64,000 nucleotides of DNA from Porodaedalea pini (Eukaryota; Basidiomycota; Agaricomycetes; Hymenochaetales; Hymenochaetaceae), in assembly GCA_002794775.1 (NCBI GenBank), contig NBAY01000013.1, forward strand, positions 1-64,000, in the 5' to 3' direction. The position numbers and the translations under genes are program-made. The notes beneath the pieces are model-generated. The model was given only the letters and a program-made list of their open reading frames with translations. It had not been told where the DNA came from and made no database searches. Each line of letters starts with the position of its first letter. Position 1 is the first letter of the stretch. This document shows, in pieces, positions 1 to 12,823 of this stretch.

Positions 1-554
1 TTTTGTGATGGACGCGTCGACGCCGCACAAAGCGGTGACTCACGATCACGAGATTGCAAAACACGCGTCGGACACGTGTATGCACGCGTTGTCACCATGC
101 GTCGAGTATGAGTATGACTCGGACTTTCCATTCCTTGTTCATCGTTTTGCAAATATCACTCGGCCTTCCTTTAATTTCGTAGCCAGCTTCCTAACTGTTG
201 ATCGCCTTGGTTAGGCTTTTAGGATGTGGAGGTTCCGGCCGGAAGAAAGAGGCTTGACACCTATAATCGGATTGCCAAGTCGTATCCAAGGTCCTAATAA
301 CAGAGCTCACCATACTACCTTTTCAACTGTTTCACATAAGCGATTGGGTGTGCTACCACAGGCTGAAGATAAAATTCCTAGTTACTCATACTCATACTGA
401 TGGATTGGAAAATTTAATTGCCTTTATATTTCCTCAGATTGTTGTCTCTCATATGTCGTGAAAGTCTCTACAAAGCTGTTTTTACATGCATTTATTTGCC
501 TTTACCCAAGCAAACGAAGAGTGACATTGCCTTTGATATAAGTCATCCAGGTCA
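1..554. other. left flank, no gene recognised
   Basis: Only short, unrelated open frames occur here, with no recognisable domain. The right part is the 3' flank of the minus-strand transhydrogenase gene that ends at 555. Confidence 0.5.
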
Positions 555-2645
555 TCAGTATTCCAGCGCGCCTTCCAAGATGCCGGTGAGTGCCTCCCTC
601 CCATCCTCGCCGACAACATCGCCGATCCCAGGCGCAAGGTCGAGTACGCGGCGCTGTGGGAGCGTGCCCTGCACGAGTCGTGGCAGGTCGGCCGACGTGT
701 ATCCGATAGCCTTGAGACCACGTGGCACCCCCAGTGCATTGAGGAAGCGTGCGATCGCATCGTACAGGTGCGCGCCAACGTCCGCGTCGGGAATACGGCT
801 GACGGAGGGGTCGGCTGGCGTGGTGTCGAGAAAGATGGCAAGTGCCTCGCGGTGCCTGTCGGGCGAGGACGGCGAGGTAAAACGGAAGACTGCACGGAGT
901 TGTATGAGCATTGGCAATGTTGGATGTTCGTGGATTGAGCTGTATACCTGATGGTCCTGTAAGAGCAACACTGATCCCGTGCGGAATAATCGGGTGGTCC
1001 ACGACATATCCCGGGTGCTTGTACTTAGGACCAGATTTATTCAAGCCGGAAATCTGTAGCAGTGCAAGACATTGTTAGCCTTTACTCTTCTTGTGCGTCT
1101 CAGTCGAACTCCACACTGACAGGGTAGCTCATGCCATGGCAAAGATGCACGCCAGCATTGCCAAAGCCAATACCTGCGAAGGCAGCCGCCAAGCTTGATA
1201 ACGGGATTTAGCCATACTATAGTTAGTATATAAATTGACATCTTACAGCATCTGCTGCTTCGCTTCCTTGTCTTCGGGATCCTTTGCGACACGTGGAAGA
1301 TACTTGACTGTCTGTCTGAGGGCCCAGATGGAGAAAATATCAGCAACGGGGTTGCTGCCTTGGTAAGCCGGTCTGTTGATGGGGTTCGAAGGACGGGGTG
1401 TACGCTCATAGTATCTAGCGCATTGATGAGAATGCCGATTGGAGGAGCAAGAGGGAGGTAAACGTACGGAATAGCAGTATAACTTTCCAGACTGTGGAAG
1501 AGCGTATCGAGTCCACTAGATATATGCACTAGTGGAGTATGGACTTCATCAGTGATTAAGATCAACTTCATCTCCTTTCCTTTTACATGCCTTCTCTTGG
1601 GCACGAGTCGGTGTTACGCATGTCAACAATGCCGAGCATTGGCTTGAGGGAACGAGATGCGATACCCGTTTTGAATGACCTGGACGTAATGTCAAGGATC
1701 GCAGTCCCTGTTGTCTCTGAGCCTGTGCCAGCCGTTGTTGGAACTTGCAAACGATTCAATCACTTTTATCACCCTGGCAGAAGACAAAAGTTTACCTGCG
1801 ATCAATGGCCTAAGCTTTTCTGCTATTGGAAGGCCTTTGCCAATAGGCGCGTTAATGAAGTCCATGAGATCGGCATCTTTGTAGACAGTAAACCTAGTAA
1901 ATAAATATCACAGTCAGCAGTCCGGAAAAAAGGTGCTATTCCGGAGAACTCACAGATTTGCCGCTTTGGCCGTGTCCATGACGCTTCCGCCTCCCACTCT
2001 GAAGCATAGGTCGGTCAGAATCGGTCGGAAGTAGGAAACTCATTCCATAACTCACGCGAGGAAATGGCTAAAGTCATGGGATCGAGCCCAAGCAATGGCG
2101 TGGCGCCAGCTATCTTCCGTTGGCTCTGAGACGACTTTGTCATAAACCTCGAACGCCAGTCCAGGTTGAGACTCAAGGGATTCAAGAGCCTAAGAACAAA
2201 CGTGAGATGCAGTTAGAATACAATCTGAACAATCCTACCATCTGCATAGGTAGTAGCTTCGCTACATTCGGGTCCGTGAACACCCCAACCTAGACGACTC
2301 TAAGTTGTGCTTTTGGTTTCTCATGTATCCTCAACTGACTTTACGAGGGTTCATATTCTTGAGGTCCATTCCAACCTCCAAAGTGACGCCATCTCCAAAC
2401 CTAAGATTTGAAGCCGCGACCTACATCGTTGAGTCACTTCGTGCGCATGAGTCTGATTAATATCATACCTCGAATGCATACTCTTTCTGCACAACGTCGA
2501 CCGGAGTTGCGAGCTTCCGCAACTGGTTCACGACAGCGCCATGACCGCCTGCAGCCATCGAGCGACAGCCATGACACGGACAAGCGGTGTGCTGCGAGGC
2601 ATTGATGAGACGGTGGATGAGATTACGCCTGGAAGCCACAGACAT
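555..2645 (-). CDS. hydroxyacid-oxoacid transhydrogenase, mitochondrial (iron-containing alcohol dehydrogenase family)
   Basis: This multi-exon gene matches the ADHFE1/HOT branch of iron-containing alcohol dehydrogenases. Family members oxidise 4-hydroxybutyrate-type hydroxyacids with 2-oxoglutarate as acceptor in mitochondria. Seen in order: a basic leader from the ATG at 2645; the block [16 protein letters not shown]; the nucleotide-binding stretch [14 protein letters not shown] near 1960-2000; [17 protein letters not shown] near 1500; [18 protein letters not shown] near 1340; and the His-rich metal-site blocks [14 protein letters not shown] near 1130 and [18 protein letters not shown] near 980. 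The C-terminal helices end in EGALEY and a stop at 555. Maleylacetate reductase is the nearest alternative, but the basic leader and the [10 protein letters not shown] block favour HOT. It is divergent from the protease gene at 2948. Confidence 0.86.
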
Positions 2646-2947
2646 GCTTATGGTTGGAAGTCAAGACAGCATACTCACGAGCTCTAAATTGAAATAACCG
2701 TTATGCAGCTCACGGGACCCGCTTTAGCCGGCGGATGCGTGATCGACATTCGGGTCAAGTCTACATTAGGCATAAGCTATCAGTGTATCACGCTTCGCGT
2801 CGCCGTCACGATCGCAGAAGCCTGGCCCGGGGCTACTGCGCACAGCGGTCCCTTGTCTTTTGACGCCCTCGTCCCACACGCTCTTTTTATTCCGTTTTTC
2901 CCTTCTTTTTGACGGTCGCTTAACCGTCTCTGGTCCGGCCGTCGATA
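2646..2947. promoter_or_regulatory. divergent promoter region, transhydrogenase / aspartic protease
   Basis: About 300 bases separate two outward-facing start codons at 2645 (-) and 2948 (+), so this interval must hold both promoters. No specific operator motif was recognised. Confidence 0.5.
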
Positions 2948-5343
2948 ATGAAGTCCAACTGTTTGTCGATCCTTTTCTTATGTGCGTTGTGCTGTTCCGC
3001 ACTCCGCATCCCTTTCGGGCAGTCGAAGAGGACTTTGCAGCGAAGAAGTTTTGGGAAGTCGACAACGAAGCCCGTTGGAAATGTTGTCAACAGTACTGAA
3101 GAGGGTGATACGGACTTGAGGTATGCAATGAAGAAATTGTGCTCTTAGTGGAATACTCAGCTTGTCCTTAGCACGGTCAGCGATTTGATCTACATGGCAA
3201 ACGTGAGTTGTGCCCTATAAAATAGCATTTGCGCAGCTTATGAACCATTTCATCATAGGTGAATATTGGAGGCTCTGGTACGCTTGGGTGGAGCAAGGAA
3301 TCCTTCGCTCCTACTTATACTAGTATTTCCAGAGTTCGTTGTTCAGCTGGACACGGGTTCGTCCGACCTTTGGATTAAGGGTGGTTCATTTCCTCTGTCC
3401 AACGTTACGCACACCGTAAGCATCATTTCTCTCTGTTAATTATTAGGTCTCGCTTCTTAGGAATCTATCCACACTCTCTAGACCATGCAATACAACCTGA
3501 CGGTAAGAGTCATTGGAATGGCGAGCGATAAGGTATTCAAACGCTTTGGCAGTATGGAATTGGCTGGGCGTATGGCAATGTCAGTACAGCGGAAGTTGAA
3601 TTCTCCGGGTGAGTGGTCAAATGCTTCTTGTGATACTTGTTCTATACTAAATGCATCTGAGATAGAATAACGATTCCCAAGCAAGCCTTCGTTGACGTTT
3701 CGTCCGCTACAAACCCGGCGCTTTCATACGGTGCACAAGGAGTCCTTGGTCTCGGGTTTACCTCGCTCTCTAACATTGACATGGCGGTGAACGAAAGCGG
3801 CGGAGACTGGGGTCGCAGTCTCCTTTACAACGCTTTTCTTGACAATCCTGACGAGAAAAACTACATCACTTTCGCCTTGCAGCGGAGCTCGGAGCCAAAT
3901 GATGATGTCGAGGGGGCTTTCACCGTTGGTATGTATTGCCCTATTTAGTTCATACACTTCACTTTGAAATCAACGCGTTCTATCATTGTAGGTGAAATCA
4001 ATCAGACGTACTCTGATATCGAGAATGCAAACGCGCTTTCGACTTGGCCAATAGTATCTCCAAGCAGGTGGAATATCCTCTTAGATGCTTTCATGGTCGG
4101 GAGCGACACGTATAGCGTATCGACCAACGTTTCAGGCGCGCCATCAGACAACGCTGTCGTTTTACTAGACAGCGGAACTTCCTACTCGTGAGTCTCGATA
4201 ATTCATCGCCCAGACTTCATTATCTAATTGCTTTGATTAGGTACTGCTCGAGTGATATCGCCGAGTCTATTTACGGTAACGTGGAAGGCGCAAATTACGA
4301 TTCGAACCAAGGCCTTTGGGTTGTACCATGTGATGCAGAGGTTGACATGGCTTTGCAGTTCGGGTGAGAACTTTACTCTTTCCTCCGTCAATCCTTGCTC
4401 AATGCAGATAACGACAGTGACGACATTTTCCCCTTGCATCCGCTGGATGTTGTAGCCTCATCATCCTCAACGCTTTCTTCATCGACTTCTTGCATCGGTA
4501 CTTTCATCCCCCAGTCCATCTCCGTCGGCAGCGGTCAATTGTAAGCAAATATTTTGTTCTTGGCTTGGATCATCGGCCTGAGAGCTTCATTACAGCGACT
4601 GGCTGCTTGGAGACAACTTCCTCCGCTCGGTCTACACACTGTATGACTTCGGCGACTTTGACTCTAACGGGAATATGGGCAATCCCTATGTCAAGCTTCT
4701 CTCGATCACTGACCCGAACGAAGCTTCTGCTGAGTTCGTCGCCGTTCGTGGGGGTACTGCACGCACGAACATCACGTATAATGCAGCCAGCGGGTCTTCA
4801 TCTGGCTTGACCAATGTGTCCGTTTCGGGTTCAACCGCCGACAAGCTTAGCAAGCTCGTCGACTACATTCCTGCAATGCTCGCCATCCTCGGCCTCAATG
4901 CGCTCGCGCTGCTTGTTGTAGCAGGCATCGGCATTGCTTATATCTGCCGCCGGCGTCACCGCAAGACCTCGAAGAAGGATCGGGCGCTGCTCGCTCTCAA
5001 TGCGCGCGCTCCGACACCCTTCCCGGGATCGTCAGCGGCGAGTCTGAGCGGTTCAAGCTCTGGGAATGTGCATCAGTATGAGCGCGTCGCGAATCATGCA
5101 CCTGCTGGTGAACACGACCCGGAGGACATGCCGTTCACGCCGCCCGAGCCTGCGTTTCACTCTTTCGAGGGTGACACTCTTCGTCCTCTTCCTCCTAGTG
5201 CGCGTCCACGCTCGACTTTCGGAGGCATCGGTGTCCCGCGCGACTACCGCGTCAGCGCGGCTGGATCGGACGACACCGCATTCGTCCCGCCTTCGCCAGC
5301 TTTCAAAAAGGAATTGACCGACAGGCCCAAATCGATTGCATAG
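2948..5343 (+). CDS. pepsin-type (A1) aspartic protease with C-terminal membrane anchor
   Basis: The start at 2948 gives a hydrophobic signal peptide (SNCLSILFLCALCCSALR). After introns, the first catalytic motif is FVVQLDTGSSDLWIK near 3340-3385. The second is AVVLLDSGTSYS near 4150-4190. The block WLLGDNFLRSVYTLYDFGDF near 4600-4660 is typical of A1 lobes. The last exon then encodes a Ser/Gly-rich linker and a hydrophobic helix (AILGLNALALLVVAGIGIAY, about 4880-4940). A CRRRHRK stop-transfer and a roughly 130-residue proline/serine-rich tail follow. The protein is therefore expected to be a type I membrane or cell-surface/vacuolar protease rather than a freely secreted one. The family assignment is firm; substrate and exact compartment are inference. 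Confidence 0.9.
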
Positions 5344-5819
5344 AACGGTAGTCCTCGTTTGCTTTTTTATGTGTTGTGCATGCCTCCCATCTCAGCTGCT
5401 TCCTTTATCCTCGGACCTCGCATTGCGAAAATCATAATCCCTTCTTACCGTCATGGAATTTCGTCATGCATTCCCTCAACCCCTTGCAGCCTATGCCACG
5501 CCATCTTAGCTTCCTTCTCCGTCCTTGTACCCAATGTACCTACCTTTTTTGCAACTGCGTTGGACCTCGCTCTCCTTGATGTACATACACTCTTTTTCTT
5601 TTGTTCTTTTTCGGAAGATATACATGGCGTGCCTTCGTTGTCTTTCGTTATTCTTTTTTGGGGGATCGAGGTTTCGTTTACATGGACGGTCTTTCATCAG
5701 CTGCATTAAGCCCCATTGCTTGTCGGCTGTCTTTATTATATTATATGTGGTGTCTATATATACGTATACATGCTATGCGTCGCTCACAAAAGTCCTCGAC
5801 ATATATGGGTATCATCGCT
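5344..5819. other. convergent intergenic region
   Basis: Pyrimidine-rich sequence between the ends of the protease gene (+) and the PPR gene (-). It is presumably their 3' untranslated regions. No gene seen. Confidence 0.5.
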
Positions 5820-7908
5820 TCAGCGAGCAGATAGTTCGAAATCAATGGCTTGCTGTAGCTTGTTGATGTACTTAGTGGACCCCAACGCGTGGTCTTCTCG
5901 CTCCGGTCGCTCGACGTTCATGCGTTTCGACAGAACCTCAAGACTTCTGTTCTTCATGGCTTGCCAAATATTTCTCTCGTCCTTGGAACAATCCGAAGAA
6001 ACGGCATCCACCAGCTTGGCTGTAGCCTTCGCAAGCTGCACCTTGTAGAAGTTGAGATGGGTTTCAGAGGGGCCAGTCTCGACGCCATAAGTTGACATCA
6101 TCCGCAGAAACTGGCGCATCTTGGCTTTGTCCTCTGTCGAAAGTGCTGTACGTGCCATATGCGCAAACGCCGCGGTATACAACAGCTTGTCCTTCCGAGG
6201 AGGTCTCAACCCCTTCGAGACCGTTCCGTCGTCTATGAAGTCTTCCGCTGGAAGCTGCGTGGCCAGCGAGAAGATTTCGGTTGCACCCTCCCAGTCTCCA
6301 CAGCGCCAACATACAGCAAGTGCGAGCGTCACTGTGTTAGCCTGTAATGAAAGGTCGTACAATTTGGCACCAGGCTTAGCCGGTTTCACATTTTCTAGTG
6401 CCGCGAAACGCTGCAAGAAGCGGATTGTGTCTACCGCTCGTGCGGACTCATCAAAAGAACCAACAGCCGCTAATTGACCAAGCGCTATTAGCTGCTCATT
6501 CATGTGGCGCGCATCGAGTCTGACGTTGGACGCATTCGATAACTTCAAACGCTGCTGATCCATGACCTGTTTCAGGAAATATACGCAGAGGCGGTGCTTT
6601 TTCGCCTTGTTGCATAGTTCGAGGATGGCGTGTAAGGAGTGGTCTTCGAGTTGCATGCGCGGAGGCGGAGCGTCCTCTCCCGGGGCTGCGAGACCGAAGT
6701 AGTCGCGCACTACCTCTAAACCGAGTTGTTGATCTACGGGCCGTCCGTCGCTCATAAGCTTAAGGAATGGATGAATTACGTAGGAGTCAATCTCCATGCC
6801 CCCCCTCACGTCCTTCTCTAAAGTCCGCCAGAAAAACTTCGCGTCCGAAGCATTTTGTTCGCGCACGTCCAGACTTCCAAGCTTTTCCGACGTCTTCCGC
6901 GACAGAAGACTGTTGAACAAAGCCGAGTACAAATACCTGTCCCTTGCCAAAGGGCCAGTTTCGTCCGTTCTGTAAAATAAATCGACTATTTTTTGGAAGT
7001 GGCCAACTTTTCCAAGTATACGGAAGTAGGCAGACCGAGCACGGCTGAACCGTATCGGATCTGACTTCCAGTCGCTGTCCTTGCAACTTTGCGCGTAGGC
7101 TTCGTGTGCCTCGTATAGTTTGTGGCATCGTTCAAGATTCTCCGAGTTCGAGGGCCACTCATCGACTTCGATTGTACTCATGCCGTTCAACATTGTTGAA
7201 TAAGTCGCTGCATTCGGAGGAAATCCACGGCGCTTCATCTAGCACAGAATTAGAGAAGTTAAAGGTCGAACGAATAAACCCCGAAATGTGATACCAACGC
7301 ACCTCTGTGTACACTTCGTATGCACGCTTCCTTTTTTGCGCCTTCATCAACACATAGAGAAGCGTATTCCAAACAATAGTGTTCAAAGTCCGTAAGGGTG
7401 CGGCGTATACAAGGGAGATCGCGTCCTCCAGTTCGTCTTTCTCGCCGAGTTCCTTTACGCGTGCGGCTTGCACGGCCGGTCGGAGAGTTTTCGAAGCTGC
7501 TAACTCGGTTTGAAACCTCAGATTGGCATCAGACTTTGGGCTTTTCTCGTTAACACTTCGGTGAAGAGGTTTTGACGAGCTGGACACGACATCTTTGCCG
7601 ACCCGCTCAAACACGGATTCAAGACGCCGAACCACGCTCTCTCCAGCGTCGTGCGAAGGTCTCGAGCCTGAATTCTGATCACCATTATCATTTCTCCGAG
7701 TCGCACTGATGTGCTTTTTGGGCCCCCGAGGAGAAGGACGTCTTGAACTAGCGCTTTCCGAGGTGAACTGGGGAATGGTTTCGATGCCATGGCCTGCACT
7801 TGGAATGTCGCTGGCGCTGTGTAGAAGGCGAGATGAGCTATGGATATAAGAAACCCTAGGTACGTTGTACGATAAACAACGTGCGTTTGTCGCTGCTGTC
7901 TTAAACAT
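5820..7908 (-). CDS. pentatricopeptide-repeat (PPR) protein, probably mitochondrial
   Basis: Two exons: 7908-7303 and 7238-5820, with the splice giving EVYTE|MKRRGFPPNAATYSTMLNG, a good PPR helix pair. The ATG at 7908 is preferred because it starts a basic, Ser/Arg-rich leader (MFKTAATNARCLSYNVPRVS) like a mitochondrial presequence. An upstream in-frame start region reaches 8010 but gives a less plausible leader. The long second exon carries degenerate helical repeats (for example RSAYFRILGKVGHFQKIVDL and TVTLALAVCWRCGDWEGATE) with PPR periodicity. Proteins of this kind bind organelle transcripts for stability, splicing or translation. The specific RNA target cannot be told from the sequence. 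Confidence 0.78.
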
Positions 7909-8102
7909 GATAGCCAGATGAGGGAACTCAAGAGTCAGAGCGCATACTTGGTGAATACTTAGAGGCTTGTGTACGTAAGCTCTGCCAGTGTCTAACACGA
8001 CGACAAACAAAAAACTATATCCTTATACAAATGCATACTAGTACAAATCTGCGAGTAATTTGTTCGTGGCTAAGGTGAAACCCCCAAAATACAAGATGTT
8101 CT

Positions 8103-11100
8103 TTAGGTGATCTGTCTGCTGCGTCGTCGGATTTTATGCACCGTGCCAGAGCGTTCCAGTCCTCCCTTCAATCGCATTCCCCTTACTGTACTAACGATTT
8201 CCGCTACAGAAAAGGAAGAGAATATTCAGAATCAAGACATATTTTGCATTTGACAGAAATTGTGCTTCACTTACTTGCTAATCGCGCACTTTCAGCCTCG
8301 AAGTCGTATCGCTTATCCCCTCCGTCGCGCCGAAATATGATCTTGAAGGTCGCTGATGCTTTCGCCGACTGACTACAGTTAACCACAGACTTGATGTGAT
8401 ATGACACCGTCTTTCCACTGTCGAAAACGCCTCGAGCCTTGTTCGCAGATGGCATGATCTATTTCTTCCGTTAGAAAATTTCCTCCAACGTCCTCCTATG
8501 CTTCAAGCTCACGTGTATGTAGTCTCCGTCGATAGCCAAGGTACGCTCCATACGTGCGACAAGCATCGGCACCTTTCTGAATACCGTATAACGCTGCACA
8601 ATACATTAGCATTTTGTTGCTGACCGCTAAATTACACAGACCTTGTACACGTCATAGTTTGAGTCTGCAGCCTTGCTCTTGGGCTGTACCTCAGATATCC
8701 GCTTGAATATTGAGGCTAAAGTAATTGTAGGTATTCAGTTCAATCCGATAAAGAGTAGCGAGACTACGTACCATTTGGATCAATCGAGCGTGCTGTTCGC
8801 TTGTCACCATCAATAGCGAATCCATGATGCGGTAGCATCACACGTTGGATCAGTACGAGCTGCGAGTTACCTTCCAAACTCGCAACGGTACGGTCGAGAG
8901 GAACGAGAATTTTAAAATCATCCGAAAGAAGCGCCCAATCCTTCGGATTCTCGAGCTTACGCTTGCGGCAGATATGCTCGAGAACTTCTTGCATATACAT
9001 AGTCGAGTAACTGTGTTGGTCGTGTCAGACAAGGACGGAACAAGAAGGAAATAAAAAATTGTACACCGAGATGGTCGTAGAGTAATGTGTTGCCTTATCG
9101 TCGACGTCTGCCATGCGGATGCGAAGCAGCACCTGAGAGCCATGACTTGAGGAAATGTTGAGGGAAGAACCTAGCATTCCCACAGACGTTCCGAGAGCAG
9201 ACGCCGACATCGTACTGAGACTCGGCCCGATCAGTGCAGGAGCTGGCGGCACAAGTCCTGAAGTCGGCTCTTGCTTCTTTTTCGAGATGATGATGCGCGA
9301 CGGGCGTCGGACAATCTTGGCCTCCAACTGTGAGTTCTGGGCGGCTAAATTCGGCACCAGTTGTAAGAAATTCGGAAACAGAAAAAGAGTAAAAGTCACC
9401 TTGTGCAGGATTTGCTTCGAGTATAGCATACGCGTCAAAATTGAACTTGGAGATTTTACCCATCCTGTCCGGTGCTACGAGGGTCTTAGTCAAAGAGGGC
9501 GTAGAATTGTGTTCAGATGCTACGAACCTGGAAAATCCTCATCTACTTCTCCGTCATCCTCTGCAATCCGTAAGATCCAGCCGACTGCGCTCAACTTTTC
9601 CTTTTTTCGCTCGTCTGAGACTCCTTCGTCAAGCTTAGGAAGCCAGCTTTCTTCCCAATAGCTCCAGAGCGAAAACCCGATTACTTCCTCGAACGTTGCG
9701 TCCTTGCGTACAGTCAACTTTAGAGGCTTGTTTGCAGGTTTTGTCGCGTGCGGGAAGAACACGGTTACATCCATCGACGCGACCTCCGCACGGCCCGAGA
9801 TGAGCGCGTAGAGTTCTGTAAACGGATTTGTGGATGTACCTGATGATGCTAGCTTCGCAGTGAGACCAGAGGTGGCAGGACGAGCAGGAGGGACTTTTCG
9901 ACGCGTGAAAAGCAGTTCTCCTGATGGAGACTGGATGGCAGGTTTGTCAGATGATAATGCTCTCCGTGAGCTCATTTCCTGATTCGTCTGCCTAAGAGGC
10001 TCAGAGAGACGTCCAGCAGGAATAGGCGGTTTGACTATTTCAAAATAATCATCAATGGGTGTGCCCGCGTCTCGTTGCGTAGTTGAATCAGATATTGTGC
10101 CATCAACGCTGCTATCTGGCGCGTGGTTGCGACCAGGGGGATAATCGCTCGGACGTGTTTCGCTGACAGGGCTGAGCTTGCCTCTCCCTCGAACACTGCT
10201 CGCTATCTGGAGAGAGGAATTGTAGGCCGATGAGACTGACGTCGAAAGCGCTGAGTTGGAGATAGAGTTCAGAAGGTCGGAGCTATCTGAATTGAAGCCA
10301 ATCCGAGGTGGAGCAAAATCACTTAAAGTCATTCGAATAAGCAAGCACGACTATGCCTTTCCAAAAATTACTTACGGATCAAATCCATCATTTTCGACAT
10401 CTAGGCTTCCCTCAACTTCAACGATATAGTCGTCATCGAGCAAGCTACCCGACATAGCTCCTGCTTCATCATCTGATGACGACTCCTCAGGATTCAGCTT
10501 TGTTTCCGATATGATGATTGGTCGGGCGGCATTGTCTCCAGCTGACGAGAAGTGCGCTCGTCTCCGTTGACGCCTCGCTTGGATAGCGGCAATGTGGGAC
10601 ATGCTCTGCAAGGCCATAGGTACATCAGTCATGGAATCTGACTCCGCTTTGTTCTCGAATTCTGCCTTCTCGATCAACGTCGTAGCCATTTCTGTAAGTG
10701 AGGTTCCTCCCGCACTTCGGCGTTTGCTAACTTGTATAAGGGACTCATCGCATGTATCAGGAGAGTTCGCTGCTCTATCTCCATCATGAGAACTAGATGT
10801 TGCTGCAGGGGTCGGCTCGCTGTCCGCCCGCAGGCGTCGCGGGGTCGAGCTCGTTGCTGAGATTGAGCGTCGTGCAATATCCTTCCCAGGCATCGCACGC
10901 CTGCCCGACACACGCATACCAGCAGTGCCCACTCTTGATGGACCCATTATTGTCTGTGTATACTTGAGCCCCGAAGCGCCAGGGAAGCCTGATTGTGCGC
11001 GTCTTCCGTTAGGTGCACCGGGGGCCCCTTCATCATCGGACACCTGCGGGCTCTGCGGCATATTGAGCTCCGGCCATCGGTCAACATCTGCTGATCCGGA

Positions 11101-11296
11101 TGCCATGATGTGAGCGTTGGATTGGAAGCGAGGATCGAATGTTATTATTCTTGGTCCGTAGGGGTCCGTATCGACATGGCGCAGGTAGTTCAAGCGGAGT
11201 GAATGGATCAAGTAACTTCAAGCGTCCAAAATCAGTACTCTGTGTTCTATGTAAGTCGAGTGAGAAAACATACTCTGGGTCACATATCAGTGCCAT
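8103..11296 (-). CDS. SIN1: SIN1/AVO1, TORC2 subunit with CRIM and PH domains
   Basis: A multi-exon gene for the scaffold subunit that recruits AGC-kinase substrates to TOR complex 2 at the plasma membrane. The start at 11296 and splicing over the first intron give MALICDPDYLIHSLRLNYLR, the conserved SIN1 N terminus. A long disordered Ser/Pro-rich segment follows (about 10380-11100). The CRIM domain lies at about 9540-9870, with VTVFFPHATKPANKPLKLTV and VIGFSLWSYWEESWLPKLDE. Next are a Ras-binding-like segment near 8800-9000 (EVLEHICRKRKLENPKDWAL) and a C-terminal PH domain at about 8125-8560. The last exon is reached by splicing AESARLA to TEIVSTVRGMRLKGG, ending at 8103. Without that splice the PH domain would stop early at 8267. 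Confidence 0.9.
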
Positions 11297-11815
11297 GGAC
11301 TGCGAAAATGGGACGTCCAATACTTCGTGATGGTTCAGCTTGAAGAGTACTGTTCCTGTAGAGCAGCAGATCCCAGTCCTTGCTCACCACGTGACCTGAA
11401 CGCGTCTCTAGACTACAAATTAGTACAATTTCATTTGCCAACGCAGCTACGACTATGTAAAAAATATCAAAGATGTTGTTCATACAGCCAGAATCGCCAG
11501 GAGTTGGGATATACTAGTCGACAAAGCAATGAGGACTCTCTTGAGCACATCATTGCACCTTTGAAGGAACATCCACACAGGTCAGGTCCCGACCTTCTGA
11601 GTAGCTTTCACAGTTTCGTTCGTGATATGGATCTTTATTCAGGGGTAAGGGAAGGTTAATGACCACAGAATGAATGGCCGCTAGTCACGGAACATTTCAA
11701 GAAAAAAATCAGAAGCTCATACACACTAGCGCCTATAGTAAATAACTGGATGAGAGGATAGTAAAGATAAAAGACATAGGAAGGAGAAGTAGAATTCGCA
11801 CGCACGAAAAAAGAA
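11297..11815. other. intergenic, SIN1 promoter side
   Basis: Region between the SIN1 start and the AP-2 sigma stop, both on the minus strand. A 110-codon plus-strand frame (11327-11659) has no recognisable domain and is not called. Confidence 0.5.
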
Positions 11816-12528
11816 TCATTCCAATTTCTCGAGCTCATCAAGCCGTGAAAGCACGACTTCCTTGCTTGTTTCTTCAATCTCTCCAGCGAGAAATATCTCA
11901 TCAAGAATAGCATATACCTATACGAGAAGCCTTGTTAATTCATGTACCACTACGATGTTAGATACACGCACTTTGTAGAAGTTGAATACCAGGTCGAGCT
12001 CACATACGTTCTCGAAGAATGCGTCTAAGGGGTGTAGATGTAAGCAACAAGATCAAATTAGGTATATTTCAACTAACCAAGTACTTCGACGAAGAGGTGA
12101 ATGGCCTCAAGGTATGCTAGCTCGTTGTCGTTTGCATCCACACAGATACAAAAGAATAGCCCAGCATATCTACGGTAAACGACCTTGAAGTTGCGGAACT
12201 GCATATGAGGTACATAATCAACTGGACAAGAACTGAGGACTCAGGTTATGTACTCACCTCGACGAAGTTCGACTGGTACTTCTGATCGCGCGGAGCTACG
12301 AGACGATGGACTTCTCCCCGGAGACGAACCTATACACAATACATTAGTCTAAACGCGTAATAAGTTGCAGACTGTGAGCAGCACCTTCTCGTCGTCATCG
12401 AAGGGAACGTACCACTTGGAGAGGCGAGTCTTTCCCTGGCGATTCTGGACAAATCGGCAGAACGAGCGTTAGAATAGACAGTACAATCTCTGGGAACGAC
12501 TTGCCTGCACAAGGATGAACCGAATCAT
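11816..12528 (-). CDS. APS2: AP-2 clathrin adaptor complex sigma subunit
   Basis: A small, heavily split gene encoding the sigma chain of a clathrin adaptor, part of the core that recognises dileucine cargo in endocytosis. Exons give MIRFILVQ, NRQGKTRLSKWYVPFDDDEK, RLRGEVHRLVAPRDQKYQSN, FVEFRNFKVVYRRYAGLFF, ELAYLEAIHLFVEVLDAFFE, NVCELDLVFNFYKVYAILDE and IFLAGEIEETSKEVVLSRLD, ending LEKLE and stop at 11816. The start FILVQNRQGKTRLSKWY and the FVEFRNFK block fit AP-2 sigma better than AP-1 or AP-3 sigma. Intron 1 (12445-12504) has a GC donor. It is divergent from the phosphatase gene. Confidence 0.92.
12445..12504 (-). other. GC-AG intron 1 of AP-2 sigma
   Basis: The conserved junction ...FILVQ|NRQGKTRLSKW fixes the splice. 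The intron begins GCAAGT and ends TCCAG on the minus strand, 60 nt. No GT donor nearby keeps the reading frame. Confidence 0.85.
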
Positions 12529-12823
12529 GGCGCTGGAGAGTAGTGAGTATTTGTTCTAGCACATATATCAGTGCGCTGCCGATGAGTTCTCGTTTGAGCT
12601 GAGCGTGGTCGCCGTCAAATGTAACTTGTAAGAAGGGAGTCACGGGCCGATCAGCGCGTAGACGTGCCAAATCCGTCCCCGATGCGTGCCCATCCCATTT
12701 TGCGTCATGTTCCTTCCTGATTGCGGTCTGCCACGAAGTATTCGCGATCTCTACAGCTCTCGGAGCAACTTTATGACGCATGCGACTAGCCTTCAGAGCT
12801 GACAGAAGTCCGAAATTTCGACT
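12529..12823. promoter_or_regulatory. divergent promoter region, APS2 / phosphatase
   Basis: About 295 bases lie between the outward-facing starts at 12528 (-) and 12824 (+). No specific site was recognised. Confidence 0.5.

Noticed and set aside
11327..11659. 110-codon plus-strand frame upstream of SIN1
   Set aside because: No domain and it lies in the SIN1 promoter; probably chance.
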